A DNA stretch of 64,000 bases, from assembly GCA_022749755.1 (NCBI GenBank), contig CM040447.1:796290-860289 (forward strand). The letters run 5' to 3'. This DNA is from Azadirachta indica (Eukaryota > Streptophyta > Magnoliopsida > Sapindales > Meliaceae). Below the pieces are notes generated by a model that was not told where the DNA came from, did no database searches, and saw nothing but the letters and a program-made list of their open reading frames with translations. This document shows, piece after piece, positions 51,070 to 62,969 of this stretch. Every line of letters starts with the position of its first letter. Positions within the stretch are counted from its first letter, which is position 1. The translations under genes were made by a program, and so were the position numbers.

Positions 51070-52582
51070 TCAAACCTTTTTGTTCTTAATCCTAACCAAT
51101 AATCCATGCTTCATGTGAAAACTTATGCTAAGATTATTAGGGCAAACAGTCTCTTTCTCCATCACTTGAACATCATAATTATGGATGATATTAGCTGCAA
51201 TGATCTTCATTAGATTGAATGCAATATCCTTCCCCAAACAAAGCCTAGGTCCTGCATTGAATGCAAAGAATTTGTGTGCAGGCTCGTGTCTAATCCCTCC
51301 TTCTGTAATCCATCTCTCTGGTTTGAACTCTTGGCAATCTTCTCCCCAGATCGATGCCATTCTTCCCATTGCATACATTGAAATCAGAACGTTTGTCTTC
51401 TTATCGATTTGATGCCCGCTTGGAAGAATGTCATCGGATTGCAGACAAGCCCTCATTTGGAAAGGAATTGGAGGATACAGTCTAAGAGTTTCACATAAAG
51501 CTGCATGGAGGTAAACAAGCTTGTTCAAATCATCCAGGTGAAAAATTTGTGTGCTTTTGGATTCACTTTGTGGCAAATTTGCTCTTAATTCTTCTCTGAT
51601 TTTGGCTTCAACGAATGGATTCTTTGACAGAATCCAGAAGAACCAAGAAAGAGTAATACTGCTTGTACCTTCAGCAGCTAAGATTAGACCTATTGTGTTG
51701 TCTCTGATGATATTTTCAGAAGGTTTTGGTCCTGTAACTTCATTCCCTGTCAAGTAACAATCTAAAAGATTGAAACCCTCGTCATCTTCTTCCTTTGTCT
51801 CAATTTTTTTGGCTCGTTTAATCAAAATCTGTTCTTCCCAAAAACGATCTATAATCTTCCACCCTTCACTCAGTTTCCTCTCTTTCCCAATCCCCAGCCA
51901 ACTTTGCAACTTCCACAAGATTTCCGGGACAAGATGCCGGAAAAATATGGCTTCGCAAGCATCTTCTATCGCCTTCAGAAATGGAATTTCAGGCAATCCA
52001 ATAGAGAGAAAATTAGGGTTATTGCCTGTGGTGATCATGCAGGCAAAATCAAACGTATGCCTGTTCAACAAATCCTGCAAGTCCACCAATTCATCTTGTT
52101 TCGCAACATGTTCCAGAACTGGCATTAGTCTTTTCTCCGTAATCTCCGGAATAATCTTCGCAACATGTTGCTGAAACTTCTGGTGACTGAAAAGAGCACG
52201 AGCTACCTTCCTGTGTTGCTTCCATTCATCAAAATCAGAATTGAAAATACCATCATTCCCGAAAATATCAAATCTCTTTCTCCAATCTTCCCCTTTCGGG
52301 TACTTCAAAAAAATTTGTGCTCATTATGTAATGAACATTGGCAGGATCACTCGTAAGAAGTACATCCTTTTGAGCAATCCAGGCTCCTCTAATAAGAACT
52401 GATCCCTTATTCCTTTTCAAAATTTCGGAAAATTTATCATGAAGGTGGTGGAAATCGAGAAGCAATTCTGGCAAAACCCCAAGCTGGTGAATTTTGCTAC
52501 TTTTTGTGTAGCGATAGAGGAAGAAAATGGAAACTATAATTGCAAAGACGATGAATTGCAAGAAGAATAATTGTATTATCAT
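51070..52582 (-). pseudogene. Cytochrome P450, CYP96A-like (mid-chain alkane or fatty-acid hydroxylase family), one frameshift
   Basis: Single-exon P450 of the CYP86 clan; CYP96A15 of Arabidopsis hydroxylates wax alkanes at the ER. The first 104-codon frame (52582-52268) has the membrane anchor (LFFLQFIVFAIIVSIFFLYR) and SDPANVHYIMSTNF. The second, 412-codon frame (to 51070) continues from YPKGEDWRKRFDIFGNDGIF. They are separated by one extra T in a T7 run at about 52308-52314. K-helix ETLRL, PERW and heme-loop FNAGPRLCLG are intact. The I-helix reads AAEGTSS where CYP96A normally has AGRDTTS, so the acidic residue before Thr is lost. The proline-rich hinge after the anchor is shortened. If the extra T is an assembly error, the gene could be functional. 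Confidence 0.85.
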
Positions 52583-52666
52583 GGTTGATTGAAAACAGAA
52601 GAACGCTCAAGTGAAAGAAGAACTGAAAATTTGTAGCTGCTGTAATATGTGTTGTGTTGCTGTTTC

Positions 52667-52698
<32 letters not shown>

Positions 52699-53090
52699 TA
52701 TATAGCAATATTTTATTGTCGGCTATAATGCAGTCAAAGTAGGCGGTAGGCGAATTCGGAAGGTATGAGCTGAAATCCTGTATGATGAAAACTTGGACGC
52801 GTTCACAATTTTGTGGAATTTCACCAAGGTCAACATTTTATTCGAATTCCAATCATACATAAATACATGATGATGTTTTGCTCGTATCATCTTAAAGAGA
52901 TGATATCTTAGGGACGAATACTAAGAAAAATCTTCAATTAAAGAGTTTTGTCAGTAATTGTTTAACAAAATTTTAATTAATTAAAAAGATACTCTTGTCA
53001 ATGAGTGTTCTAAAAAATATATGTTAAGAATATTGTTCATATTAATAGTGATATAAACAGTATTTTCATTTTACTATTCAAACTATTCAT

Positions 53091-53998
53091 ATGAATATTA
53101 TCTTTAAGAAATACATGATATTGCACTAGCATTTTTTAGTTCTTTCTTATTTTATAACATGTGAACCCATAAATCTTTGAATTGTTATGATAGCTATATA
53201 TACTAGACCCCGTATGAACAACTTCAATAAAGAATGACTGCTCATACAATAATTTTATACCGAAAATTCTAAAATATACAGACAAATTAGAAGGGATTTA
53301 TTGTTTCAAAATTTTGAATATGCAACCTGCAAGTTGATCAATTATTAATGAAAGAAATAACGTAGAGTTCTGGTCTTTTAAAATGGTTTTCAAACTTCTC
53401 ATTCTCAACGTCACTGAAATCAACCCTAATTTTATGGTACAAAAAATTATACCATTATTCAAAGGTTATTTAAATTATTATTATATAGTTCTTTAGGCCA
53501 ATAGAATATTAATACGAAAATAATAATAATAATAATAATATGTAATATTTACAACTCATGCAATTGCATGTTGCTTGTTCGCATTGATCCCTTGTTTATT
53601 AGATTTGGTGTCATCGATGTAATACATACATCATCGAATTTGAATTTTAAGATAAAGGGTAAAAGTATCAGAATACCTTTTGTTAGTTTAATTTGATTAT
53701 CCAAATTAGTATGAACATGATTTGATTGGACATTATCTAGTAGTAATTTCTTTTCAGCGTATTGTTTATAAAAGTATTAGAATTAGAGGGGGATTCTGTG
53801 TTTTACCTTCCTTGTACCCCCAAAATCTTGAGGTGTAAAGCAACAAAACCAATGTTGAATAGTAATAAAACAGAGTATTTAAGCTCAAGAATATTTTACA
53901 AGTAACAAAACTAGCCAATTTCAAGCTCAAAATACAGAATAGAAATGGCTGACTACAAAAACTTCAACAATCATTAATAGATTTGGTGTAGGTTCTGC
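53091..53998. other. Spacer between P450 and carA
   Basis: AT-rich; (AAT)n run near 53515-53540. The last ~200 bases may be the carA 3' untranslated region (minus strand). Confidence 0.5.
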
Positions 53999-56900
53999 TC
54001 AAGCACGCTGCTTCACCGACTTCATTAGCTCTACAAATTCTCTGAAAACTGCAATAAGAATACGTCGGAGTCAATATGCCAGCTTAGAAAATTGTATGCA
54101 ACAGAATACAATTGCACTACATAGCAGGTTTAGAGCACATCACAAGATAAATGTTTCAATAAGAGATGAGAATCGTGTCTTCAAATTTCCGAAAACTAGT
54201 ACGATGAGATGTTTACAGATGCTATAAGAATATGCATTACCACAATCTGAATCGTGAGGTCCTGGGGATGCTTCAGGATGGTATTGTAGAGACATGACAT
54301 TTAGCGCAGGGTAAACAAGCCCAGCACAGGTTCCATCATTTAGATTGACATGAGTAACTTCCACACCCTTCGGAAGTGTAGCAGGGTCTACTGCATAGTT
54401 GTGATTCTGCCACAACATAAAAACAAAGATAAGAGTTTAAAAAAATCTTTCAAACTAACAGAATTGAATCCAAACTTTAGAACGGTGACAATTTCTGGTG
54501 AAAAAGATACATTTCCATTTTCATCATTCCATAGAATATCTTTCCACTGAATTTTTCCAGCTGAACTTCTGAATGGAGTTTGGATTATGTTGTAAATGAA
54601 ACTTTTCGAAGTCATTGCTTGTTTGGACACACCTGAGCACTAATCTCCACACGGTTATTTCGAATGTTACGGACTGGATGATTTCCTCCATGGTGCCCAA
54701 ACTTCATTTTAAAGGTTTTACCACCCAAAGCCTGACCAAGCAACTGATGGCCCATACAGATTCCAAAAACAGGAACCTTTCCAAGTAGTTCCTTGACTGT
54801 TGCAACAGCATATGGACTGCAGATGGGTCTCCAGGGCCATTGCTGAAAAGAACACCATCTGGCTTCATCTTCAGAGTTTCTGATGCCGGCCACGTTGAAG
54901 GGACGACAGTGATTTTACAACCATAGGATGCTAGACGTCTCAGAATATTGTGCTTGATCCCAAAATCATATGCAATGACCTTCAGTTCAGAAAGAAGCAA
55001 AAATTGTGAGAGTGAATCCTAAGGAATCTAATGTTTGAAAACACAAGCTTAGATAAACAATACTAACACGGTAAGGTTCCCCATCTCTCCCATAGGTGTT
55101 GAAATCCCACTCTGACTTTGTTGTGTCAACCCATTCAAAAGGTTCCTGGCTTGAGACACCACTAATTAAATCAACACCTGCAAAATAAAACCATATTCAT
55201 AATTACCCATATCTACAACATTCACAAATTAACCGCAGCATCTTCGTACCTACGATGTCCCAAGAACGAGACATCTCCAACAGTTCCTGATCTGTCTTAG
55301 AATCTTCCGTGCTTAATATGCCAATAAGGCTTCCATCTTGCCTGAGTCTTCGGGTGATTGCACGTGTGTCAACATCATCTATTTCATAATGAAAAAGCAC
55401 CAAAAGCAAAGATAAGTAACGGTTGTTCCCAACTAGCAAAGAGATCAAATTTTCCAAGCTAATTAAGGCCATGAAGTATAACTTACAGATCCCCATGATG
55501 TTCCTTTCTGCTAAGTAATCGCCAAGTGTTTCTGCACATCTCCAATTTGAAGTACTGGAAAACATATATAATAATTATTAGAGATAAATGCAAAAATTCA
55601 TTTTGAAAGACCCACACTACAGAAGGACAGCTTACCTGGTACTTAGACTCCTTATAACTAGACCAGCAAGAAAGCATTGCCTTGATTCTTCATCATCTGG
55701 AAAGGATGGAATTACATTAAATTCAGATGAAAACACACAAAATATTTGATAACATGAATGTTGCCTACCAAAATTTACACCAGTGTTGCCAATATGTGGG
55801 TTTGTCATCAGGACAAACTGACCAGCATAACTAGGATCTGTCAGAATTTCCTGATACCTGCAAAAATGTGCACAGCAACACAAATCAGAAACTGCATATG
55901 TTAAGCTTCATTTTTCTTTCTCGTTGAGTGCTAGGTTTCAGTGGCAAAACACAAATAGTTCCACTCCAAAATGGATCCTTTACCACCAAAAACAAATTTT
56001 CATCTTAACCAGTAAATATTACAATCAGAAGAGTTCTCACGTCATTGAGCTTATGACTTATATCATGCTCTAATAATCACAAACTCTCAATAACTAATTG
56101 TATATCATTATATGTATTGATGTAGAAGACAACCTTAAATCAGGAGCAACCAAAAGGGAGAACAATAGAGTACAGGGACGCTGTAAACTAATTACCCTGT
56201 TAATTTATAAAAAATCCTGCCTGCTACAGCTTCAAACCAGCACATGACATGAGACTTCATAGTCATGAAATATTGACATAATCAAGTTATTGTACCACTT
56301 AGACCATGTTCTCTTCATCTTTTATTATAATTTGACACTAACAAGCACTAAATAATACTATGACCTGAGATGTACTGTCCCAATGCACATTCTTAAATTG
56401 CTTTTAACGTTTCCACCAAAGTTATCAAGTTTACCAACTTCAAACACCAACAGATTCAACAATTTGCTGTGAAAAATATTAGAGTTACCATGCAATCTAA
56501 ATTTGAAGGCTGCAAGAACATAAGATCTGAAAAATTCATTTCCCCCAATCTTTTAGCTGGTAGAAAACCCCTTCAGTAACAAATGATAGAAGTTTACAAA
56601 TTCTGTAATAAAATTAAAAAATCATCTCACCCTGTCAGCGACGTATTGAAAACCACTTCACCAACTTGGGTTCCAGAAGCACCAAAAGACTTCGCCCTCC
56701 ATATCGAACCATCTTCAAGCACAAGTCTGGCATTTGAAGTCTTCCACGGCCTCTCCACCAAGCCTAATGCTCCAACAACAACCATGCACTCGTATCAACA
56801 ACAAATAAACATGTATCCCACATAATAGCATGACATGAAAATGAAATCCAAAGCAAAAACTAATACTTGCCAAGTCAAATTTATAATATACAATATTTCC

Positions 56901-57282
56901 ATTCAGCATTTCCTCTACACTAAAACACTAACAGTTATATCTAACGAATAAATCAACAATCAAATGCTCAACCGATTATCTCTGACATTCAAAATTTTTT
57001 TGTCTGTTTAAATCTAAGCTTCCGTTGTGAGATAACATACAAACATTTCATCCAATTTCTGGGATTTCTGGATTCTATTATTTGTAGTAAATAAAAAGAA
57101 AAAGAACAAAATTAAGGAGGTAAGAGAAAGGGTTTATACATACCAGTGGCGGCGCCGTCGGAAGAGAGAGGAGCAGAGCATTTGACGGCGAAAAGTCTGA
57201 ATTTAGATGGGTTTGGTGCTTTAACCCGGGAAAAGCAAGGTGAGGGGTTGTTAAGCGCAAAGTTTAATCCTTGCGTCGTCAT
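53999..57282 (-). CDS. carA: Carbamoyl-phosphate synthase small (glutaminase) subunit, plastid; one-base deletion in exon 8
   Basis: This subunit releases ammonia from glutamine for the large subunit, feeding arginine and pyrimidine synthesis in plastids. Ten exons: 57144-57282, 56631-56763, 55769-55857, 55636-55696, 55487-55554, 55250-55378, 55068-55177, 54633-54979, 54241-54406 and 53999-54048. All have GT-AG introns and consistent phases, giving 430 residues once one missing base is allowed for, the length of the Arabidopsis protein. The start [19 protein letters not shown] looks like a chloroplast transit peptide. The small-subunit domain ([35 protein letters not shown]) is followed by a class I amidotransferase domain with nucleophile [10 protein letters not shown] and His/Glu in [13 protein letters not shown]. 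In exon 8 the frame breaks at 54814-54815 ([18 protein letters not shown] needs one more C on the coding strand). As written, the catalytic Cys would be lost. Confidence 0.93.
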
Positions 57283-57814
57283 TTCTGTATCTCTTTCTGC
57301 TTTGGGGTTTTAATTCAGTTGCACAGCAGCAGAGGTTTTAGTTTGAAAACATACACTCGTCTGTAGCTTACGGTGCAGCAGGACAGCGTGCCTCCGTTAC
57401 TCGTAGCTAGGTTTTCAGTTTGAACCCACACGTGCGGTGGGTTAGATATTTTTCTATTTTCAAAATGTTTTATTTTTTTGAAAAAAGAAATTTAAGTAAA
57501 AACAAGAAAATAAATTAAAAATTAGTTCATTTGAAAAATATAATAGAGAAAAAAATTAATTAAATTATGAGAAGGGGGATGGCATGTGAATTTTTCTATT
57601 TTTTTATATTAATTTTCAACCATAATATTTTTTAATTTATAAATAATTTTATTGAAATATTATGAGTGTTTTATAGTATTAATAGCATGGATAATATTTC
57701 CTCCACTTGAGGTTAGATAATCGTTATAACATAATTATTTGTATTAGTTGATTTGTAATATTAAAAAAAAAAAAAAAACTTTGTGGAAATAAAAAGGCTA
57801 TTTTAGATTCAGCT
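57283..57814. other. carA 5' flank
   Basis: The first ~150 bases upstream of the ATG are less AT-rich and probably hold the promoter and leader. The rest is AT-rich with a poly(A) run near 57763-57778. No gene. Confidence 0.5.
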
Positions 57815-58025
57815 CTACTTGTTAATCAATATTTATAATTTTATTCCATAATAATGACTGTAAATTGAAAATTACATCACCTCATTCCCAAAATGCACTT
57901 GAACCTTACTTACATGAGCATAGCTTTTAAGTGTGAGACAGATTAGAAAATGGTTGCCTGAAGAAGGTGACTGCGAGATCAATGAACGGAGATAGAGAGA
58001 GAATAACCAAAGAGCACAGCTCCCA
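57815..58025 (-). repeat. Duplicate of the rpl15 3' flank
   Basis: Matches 58985-59170: AATTTTATTCCATAATAATG and GACTGTAAATTGAAAATTAC versus AATTTTATTCCATAATGACT and GTAAATTAAAATTACACCAT, then GTGAGACAG, AAAATGGTTGCC.GAAGAAGG and AGAATAACCAAAGAG. Diverged but continuous. Confidence 0.75.
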
Positions 58026-58039
58026 GCTTGTTTTACTTC

Positions 58040-58335
58040 TCATAAACATGTTTCCCACATAATAACATGACATGAAAATGAATATTCAACGCACAAATTA
58101 ATACTTTCAAACTCAAACGCTCAACCTTTTATCTCTAACATTGAGGATTTTTTTTTTTTCTTTAAATCATAGTTTCCGCTGCGTCATAATATGCAAACAT
58201 TTCATCCAATTTCTGGGATTTCTGCAGTCTATTATTTGTAGCAAAAAGGAAAAGAACAAAACTGAGGTAGAGAAAGGGGTCTATACCAGTTGCGGCGCCA
58301 CTGGAAGAGAAAGGAGCAGAGCATTTGAACTTCTT
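58040..58335 (-). pseudogene. Duplicated carA exon 1 / intron 1 fragment
   Basis: Matches 56805-57185: CCCACATAATA.CATGACATG, AACATTTCATCCAATTTCTG, GGGATTTCTG.A.TCTATTAT and TGGCGGCGCCG(T/C) versus TTGCGGCGCCACTGG. It includes the end of exon 1 (coding strand AATGCTCTGCTCC, then GCGCCGC) and the donor region. The duplicate has no ATG-led frame of use. Confidence 0.8.
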
Positions 58336-58984
58336 ATTACACCATTCCATAATTGGCTTCTTTCAAAATTTAAAAAAAAAAAAATGACACAAATATCGGT
58401 TATGGTTGAAATAGAGAAATTTCTTGACAGTTAATCCAGAGCCATCTCTGAACTGCATGTATTATGAGCAGAGAGGATAGCAGCAAGCATAGAATTTTAG
58501 TTTTGGTTTGCATACGGAACCAGAGAGGATAACAGCATCCAACAGCTTTCATCTCTAGCAAGAAAGATGATTAGATGCTAATAACCAATATGATAAGCAG
58601 CACCAACACTTGCAAAAGAAGTTGAGACAGCAGCCAGGAGACATGCTGTGCCCCATGAGTAGGGACCGTGATTTTAGCTATGAACTGAAAATTAGCAGCT
58701 GCAACTTCATTACAGAGCCAGAAGCAGAAAATCAGGAAAATGCAGGGGCAAGAAGCAGTAGCAGTAGGATCTAGAAGATAATAACTCAATCATAGCAACT
58801 TCCATATGCAAGCGCATTACATATTTGTCTGAATAAACAAACAACTAAGCAACAGAAATGGCTTCTCAGCCAGGCTAAATTCTGGAGAGAAAACAGTAAC
58901 AATCAAGTTATGTGCATCCTACCAGCGAAGTACCAGCATTTTTGAAATGCAGGGGCACTTTTAACTATTTAGAAACTATCCACC
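58336..58984. other. Spacer with short local repeats
   Basis: AGAGAGGATA(G/A)CAGCA occurs twice (near 58473 and 58523) and GCAGGGGCA twice (near 58742 and 58949). No gene recognised. Confidence 0.5.
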
Positions 58985-59367
58985 AATTTATAACAATCAG
59001 CTAATAATTTTATTCCATAATGACTGTAAATTAAAATTACACCATAAATCTTAGATGAAATAGCTTTTAACTGTGAGACAGGAGAAAATGGTTGCCCGAA
59101 GAAGGTAACTACAACATAAATGAACAGAGAAAGAATAACCAAAGAGGAAACTGCCATGTTTTACTTCTTGGCCAACAAAAGCATTTGGCAAATGATAAAA
59201 TTGTTTTTCCTCTATCTAAGCAATGGAAGAAAATTTATGGATGAGAGTATGAGGAAAGAAAATCATTGGACAATGTTCTTTTTTGGGTGTCAAAATCTGC
59301 TTCCATAATAAATTTATATTGGAAATATAAAATTCTGAAGTTCAAACCAACTGATTATTTTGGTAAC

Positions 59368-62300
59368 CTATGCAGATGGGGAGGCTGCTGCTCCCTCTTC
59401 GGTGAAAAATGGGATTGGTTTGGTCGGTGCAGGCAGACGACCGATGCTATCAACTTTATCTTTCAGTTTAGGAGGAGGCCTGGCTGGTCTTGGCAGCAAC
59501 CTTCCCTTCTTCTCAAACCACTCTGGCTTTAGCAATGCCCGCAAACCCAGCTTGTTGTAATGCACTCTTCTGACAGATCCACCAGCAGCTTCTACTGCCG
59601 CTTTTGCCCTAACAGTTACCCTTGACACCTGTAAATTTGGTTTACAAGAATAAATTCGTGTTACATGCAGTAAATGCAGATGTCAAGCATGATTAATGGT
59701 TGTTGGATAAAATGGTGAAATAATTCTGACTCCGCTAACTTTTAAACGAGGGAAGAAGTTGGAAAAGCATAAAAGCTGAAAAGTTGATACTGCTGCTGGT
59801 TATGATCTTATTAGGTAGAAGGAACTGAAAATACAATATAATATAATATAATATAATGTAATATAATATAATATAATATAATTACAATTCTGTTTAAGAT
59901 GCTGATGGAACTGCAAATAAAATGATATGCAAAAAATTTGTGTTAATTGACCACAAGGATTGGTTCAGGAATTAAGATCTTGGTTTTCAAAAGATAGCCT
60001 GGGTTCCAAACCATTTCATTGTGGATACCTACTTGGAACATTATATCCAAGTTTGCCAACTACCAAGGTTGTGGGGTACAATGATAATCCCAGTTTAGAA
60101 CTTGATGAAGTAAAAAGAACAGTTGGGATTTCCAATGATCAAAAACAATGAAAAATTATGTCAATTCATTTATCAGCATTAAAAAATTCGAGTAGGGTCT
60201 GTCATGTATTTAGATCAAACCATGATTGAGAAAGAGAATTGAGAGAGTTCTCCAGGAACTTTCAGGTCCTACTGTTTTTCATTTTGTGCAAATTTTCACG
60301 ACATTTAATCATTGAAGTACTTCTATGTTTCATGTCTATAGTCTAAGATAGGACAATAAGGTCCAAAAAGTACTCAAGAGAGATGCTGATGAATGTCCAA
60401 ATTATCTCTAATGCTGATATGAAAACAAAGGCACAGAAGGTAGCAACTTCCACAACAAACAGAACAGGGGTTAAGATTCCCAATTTTGTTCTTCCCTTGA
60501 GAAAAAATGAGTTAAAGAAATTAACATAAGGAATTTCAATATTATTTATTTGGGAAAAATCCTGAACATCAGAACTGAAACCAAGGAGCCTAAATCCAAC
60601 TCTGATTTTATTTTCCAACCATGCAAGAGTTTTACAGTAAGTCTAAAAAATGAGAAGAAATAAAGTCCGCAAACCTAAGATGTATGTTTACCTCAAGGTG
60701 AATTGGCCACTGGATCTTTTCAGCTCCACGTCCCATCAATCTTACCCCATCTTCTATCTGCTTTCCTATGGCTCCAACATCCTACATAAAAAAATAATAG
60801 TCAGAATGCATCAAAGCACAGAAATGAAACAATTTGAAATTGAAATTATAGAAGTTTCTGTACCTTGAGAGTTTTCATTGTAATTAATTCATGAGAATCT
60901 ATCTTCCCTGCATTTATTAGATATGCAATCTTTCCCAACCCTACTGGCTGCCAGAAAAACATGCAATTAATAAAGGAGTGAACCAAAAGAAAGGAGACAC
61001 ATAAGAAAATCTACTTGAAACAGAGGCTTAACACAGAATGCCAATTTGAGTTTTCAACACATAAATATGCAAAGAAAGAGTAAGCGAGCATTCACGTTGT
61101 TCATCAACATATCTGTTACACTGGCTCTAAAAGAAATTGGGGGAATCAATAGATATCTCTCCTGAGGTTTTCCCCTACATTGTCAATTGACCATCCATTT
61201 TGCATGAAAAGACCAAACTGCCCTTAACATTTTAACTCTATGAAAAGATGAGACAGAAAATTACATAAAGTAAATTTTAATTAGGTTACACAACTCAACA
61301 CATGCACTTTTCTAAATTAATGGGACACTCTACAGACAGATACAGTGCCTTCAAGCACAAAAATCTTTGAATTCTGCCTGAAGCCAGCATCCAGTCTGAT
61401 TGATAACGTAAATTCATTATCTAACCCAGATATCCTTTATTTATGAGGTTTAAATCATATTCTACAATCAGCTAATCACAGCAGTAATATTACCCAGCTA
61501 ATGCAAAAATGTAACTGCTAAGCAAATAAAATCATGAAGCTATTTATTTTAAAACCTTTTCTAATAAACATCACTCAACAATGAATTAATCCCCATTACT
61601 TGCAGTCTCTGCTCCATGAAACTGTGTCTAAAACCATGTGCAAATAATGTCTCCTTATCACCTCAATCCACAATAATCTATATGTAACTTGATCTATGAC
61701 CAATTAGTCAAAAATTAAGACTTGATAAAACTAATCAATTAAGCTTTCACTGGTATAAAGAGGGCTATCTATCCTTCTAAAATATACAGGTTACAGAAGA
61801 GAGATAAAAACCAGAGAAAAAGCAGTCAGCCTCACTAAGTGGTGTAGTTATTCCCAGCCTAAGAACAAAAATAGAGTACACCGACTTAAAATTTAAGACT
61901 TAAAAGAGGGAAAAAAATAAACATGTGAAAACAAAGTTCCTTTCCCAGTTCAGCATAAAAAATCATCTTCAGCATTAAATTTCATGACTATTGAAAAACA
62001 AAATGGGTTTAAGAAGTAAATGGAATGAAATTACTCAGATGGAAACAAAACTCATTATTCATCAAGACAGAAGAGAATCGATCTTTGCAGTAGCATTAAT
62101 AAATAAACAAACAAAAAACTCAAATACAATTGAAAAAAAAGAAAATTCAAACAATTTGATGAATTACAACAGAAACAAAACTCCGGTTGCTATCATAAAA
62201 AATTTATTTAAAAAAAACCAAAATTCCAAAGAAGATTAAAAGGTAGAAGATAAGCAACAGAGGCAGGCAAGGGACGAGCTCAATCCGATAAAATTAGAAA

Positions 62301-62713
62301 TGAGTACCTGAAAGGGTGAGGCTGAAAGGGTTTTTGAACCCACGTTTGGGCAAACGACGACGCATTGGCGTTTGCCCACCTTCAAACCCTAACTTCACGC
62401 TCCCTCTAGCTTTCTGTCCCTTGTGACCTCTTCCTGCAGTCTTTCCTTTTCCCGAACCAATACCTCTTCCTTTTCTTGTCTTCTGCTTTCTGGGTATCTT
62501 GTCTCTCAAATCATTCAAACTCAGTAGGCTATAAGAACGAACACCCATTAACAGTTGGCTTGAAAATGGCTTATTTGCAGTTAAATTACGGCAGTGTGCG
62601 AAATGTAAGGATTGAAATGGGATCGGTGTAGGGTTCAAAGTGGCTTTTGGGTGGATTGAAGTAGTGTTGAGTAGTGAAGTTGAGAGAAGTGAAGAGATTC
62701 TTCTTCGGATCAT
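59368..62713 (-). CDS. Mitochondrial large-subunit ribosomal protein L15
   Basis: Nuclear gene for bacterial-type uL15 of the mitochondrial ribosome. Four exons, 62308-62713, 60864-60943, 60692-60781 and 59368-59628, total 837 bases, 278 residues, all with GT-AG introns. The ~70-residue N-terminus ([20 protein letters not shown]) is rich in Arg and Ser and lacks acidic residues, a typical mitochondrial presequence. It is followed by the uL15 signature region [20 protein letters not shown], then [16 protein letters not shown], and the C-terminal domain ([20 protein letters not shown]). Exon 2 uses acceptor GCCAG before TAGGGTTGG; the AG three bases earlier would break the frame. A plant-type extension ([14 protein letters not shown]) ends the protein. 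No lesions. Confidence 0.95.
59827..59882. repeat. (AATAT)n microsatellite in an rpl15 intron
   Basis: Ten or so ATAAT/AATAT pentamers with one G interruption, inside the last intron. Confidence 0.85.
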
Positions 62714-62965
62714 CTTTTTGCGGTTTCTTTGATTGATAATTTGGTTGATTGATTAGGAATTTTAGATTTCGTACATTTTTGGAACCTAGGGTTTTAGAAA
62801 GGGGATTGACTGGTTTGCTTGTTTTGCCCAGATCATTTTACAGGGGAAACCGGCTTCAGGGTTCAGGAGGGTTATGATTACCTGCGGGCACTTCTTTTCG
62901 AAGAAGAAAATATTAACGAATGAAAGAACGACACGTAATGAAAAGTCTTTTTTGATCATTAACAA
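62714..62965. other. rpl15 upstream region
   Basis: Probable leader and promoter of the minus-strand rpl15 gene. AAACCCTAG-type motif (CCTAGGGTTTTAG on plus) near 62787 is the telo-box seen in many plant ribosomal protein promoters. Confidence 0.45.
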
Positions 62966-62969
62966 TAAA

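Noticed and set aside
51770..52174. 134-codon plus-strand frame opposite the P450
   Set aside because: Antisense shadow of the P450 coding frame.
59960..60151. 63-codon frame in the last rpl15 intron
   Set aside because: No recognised motif, lies within an intron, and length is expected by chance.
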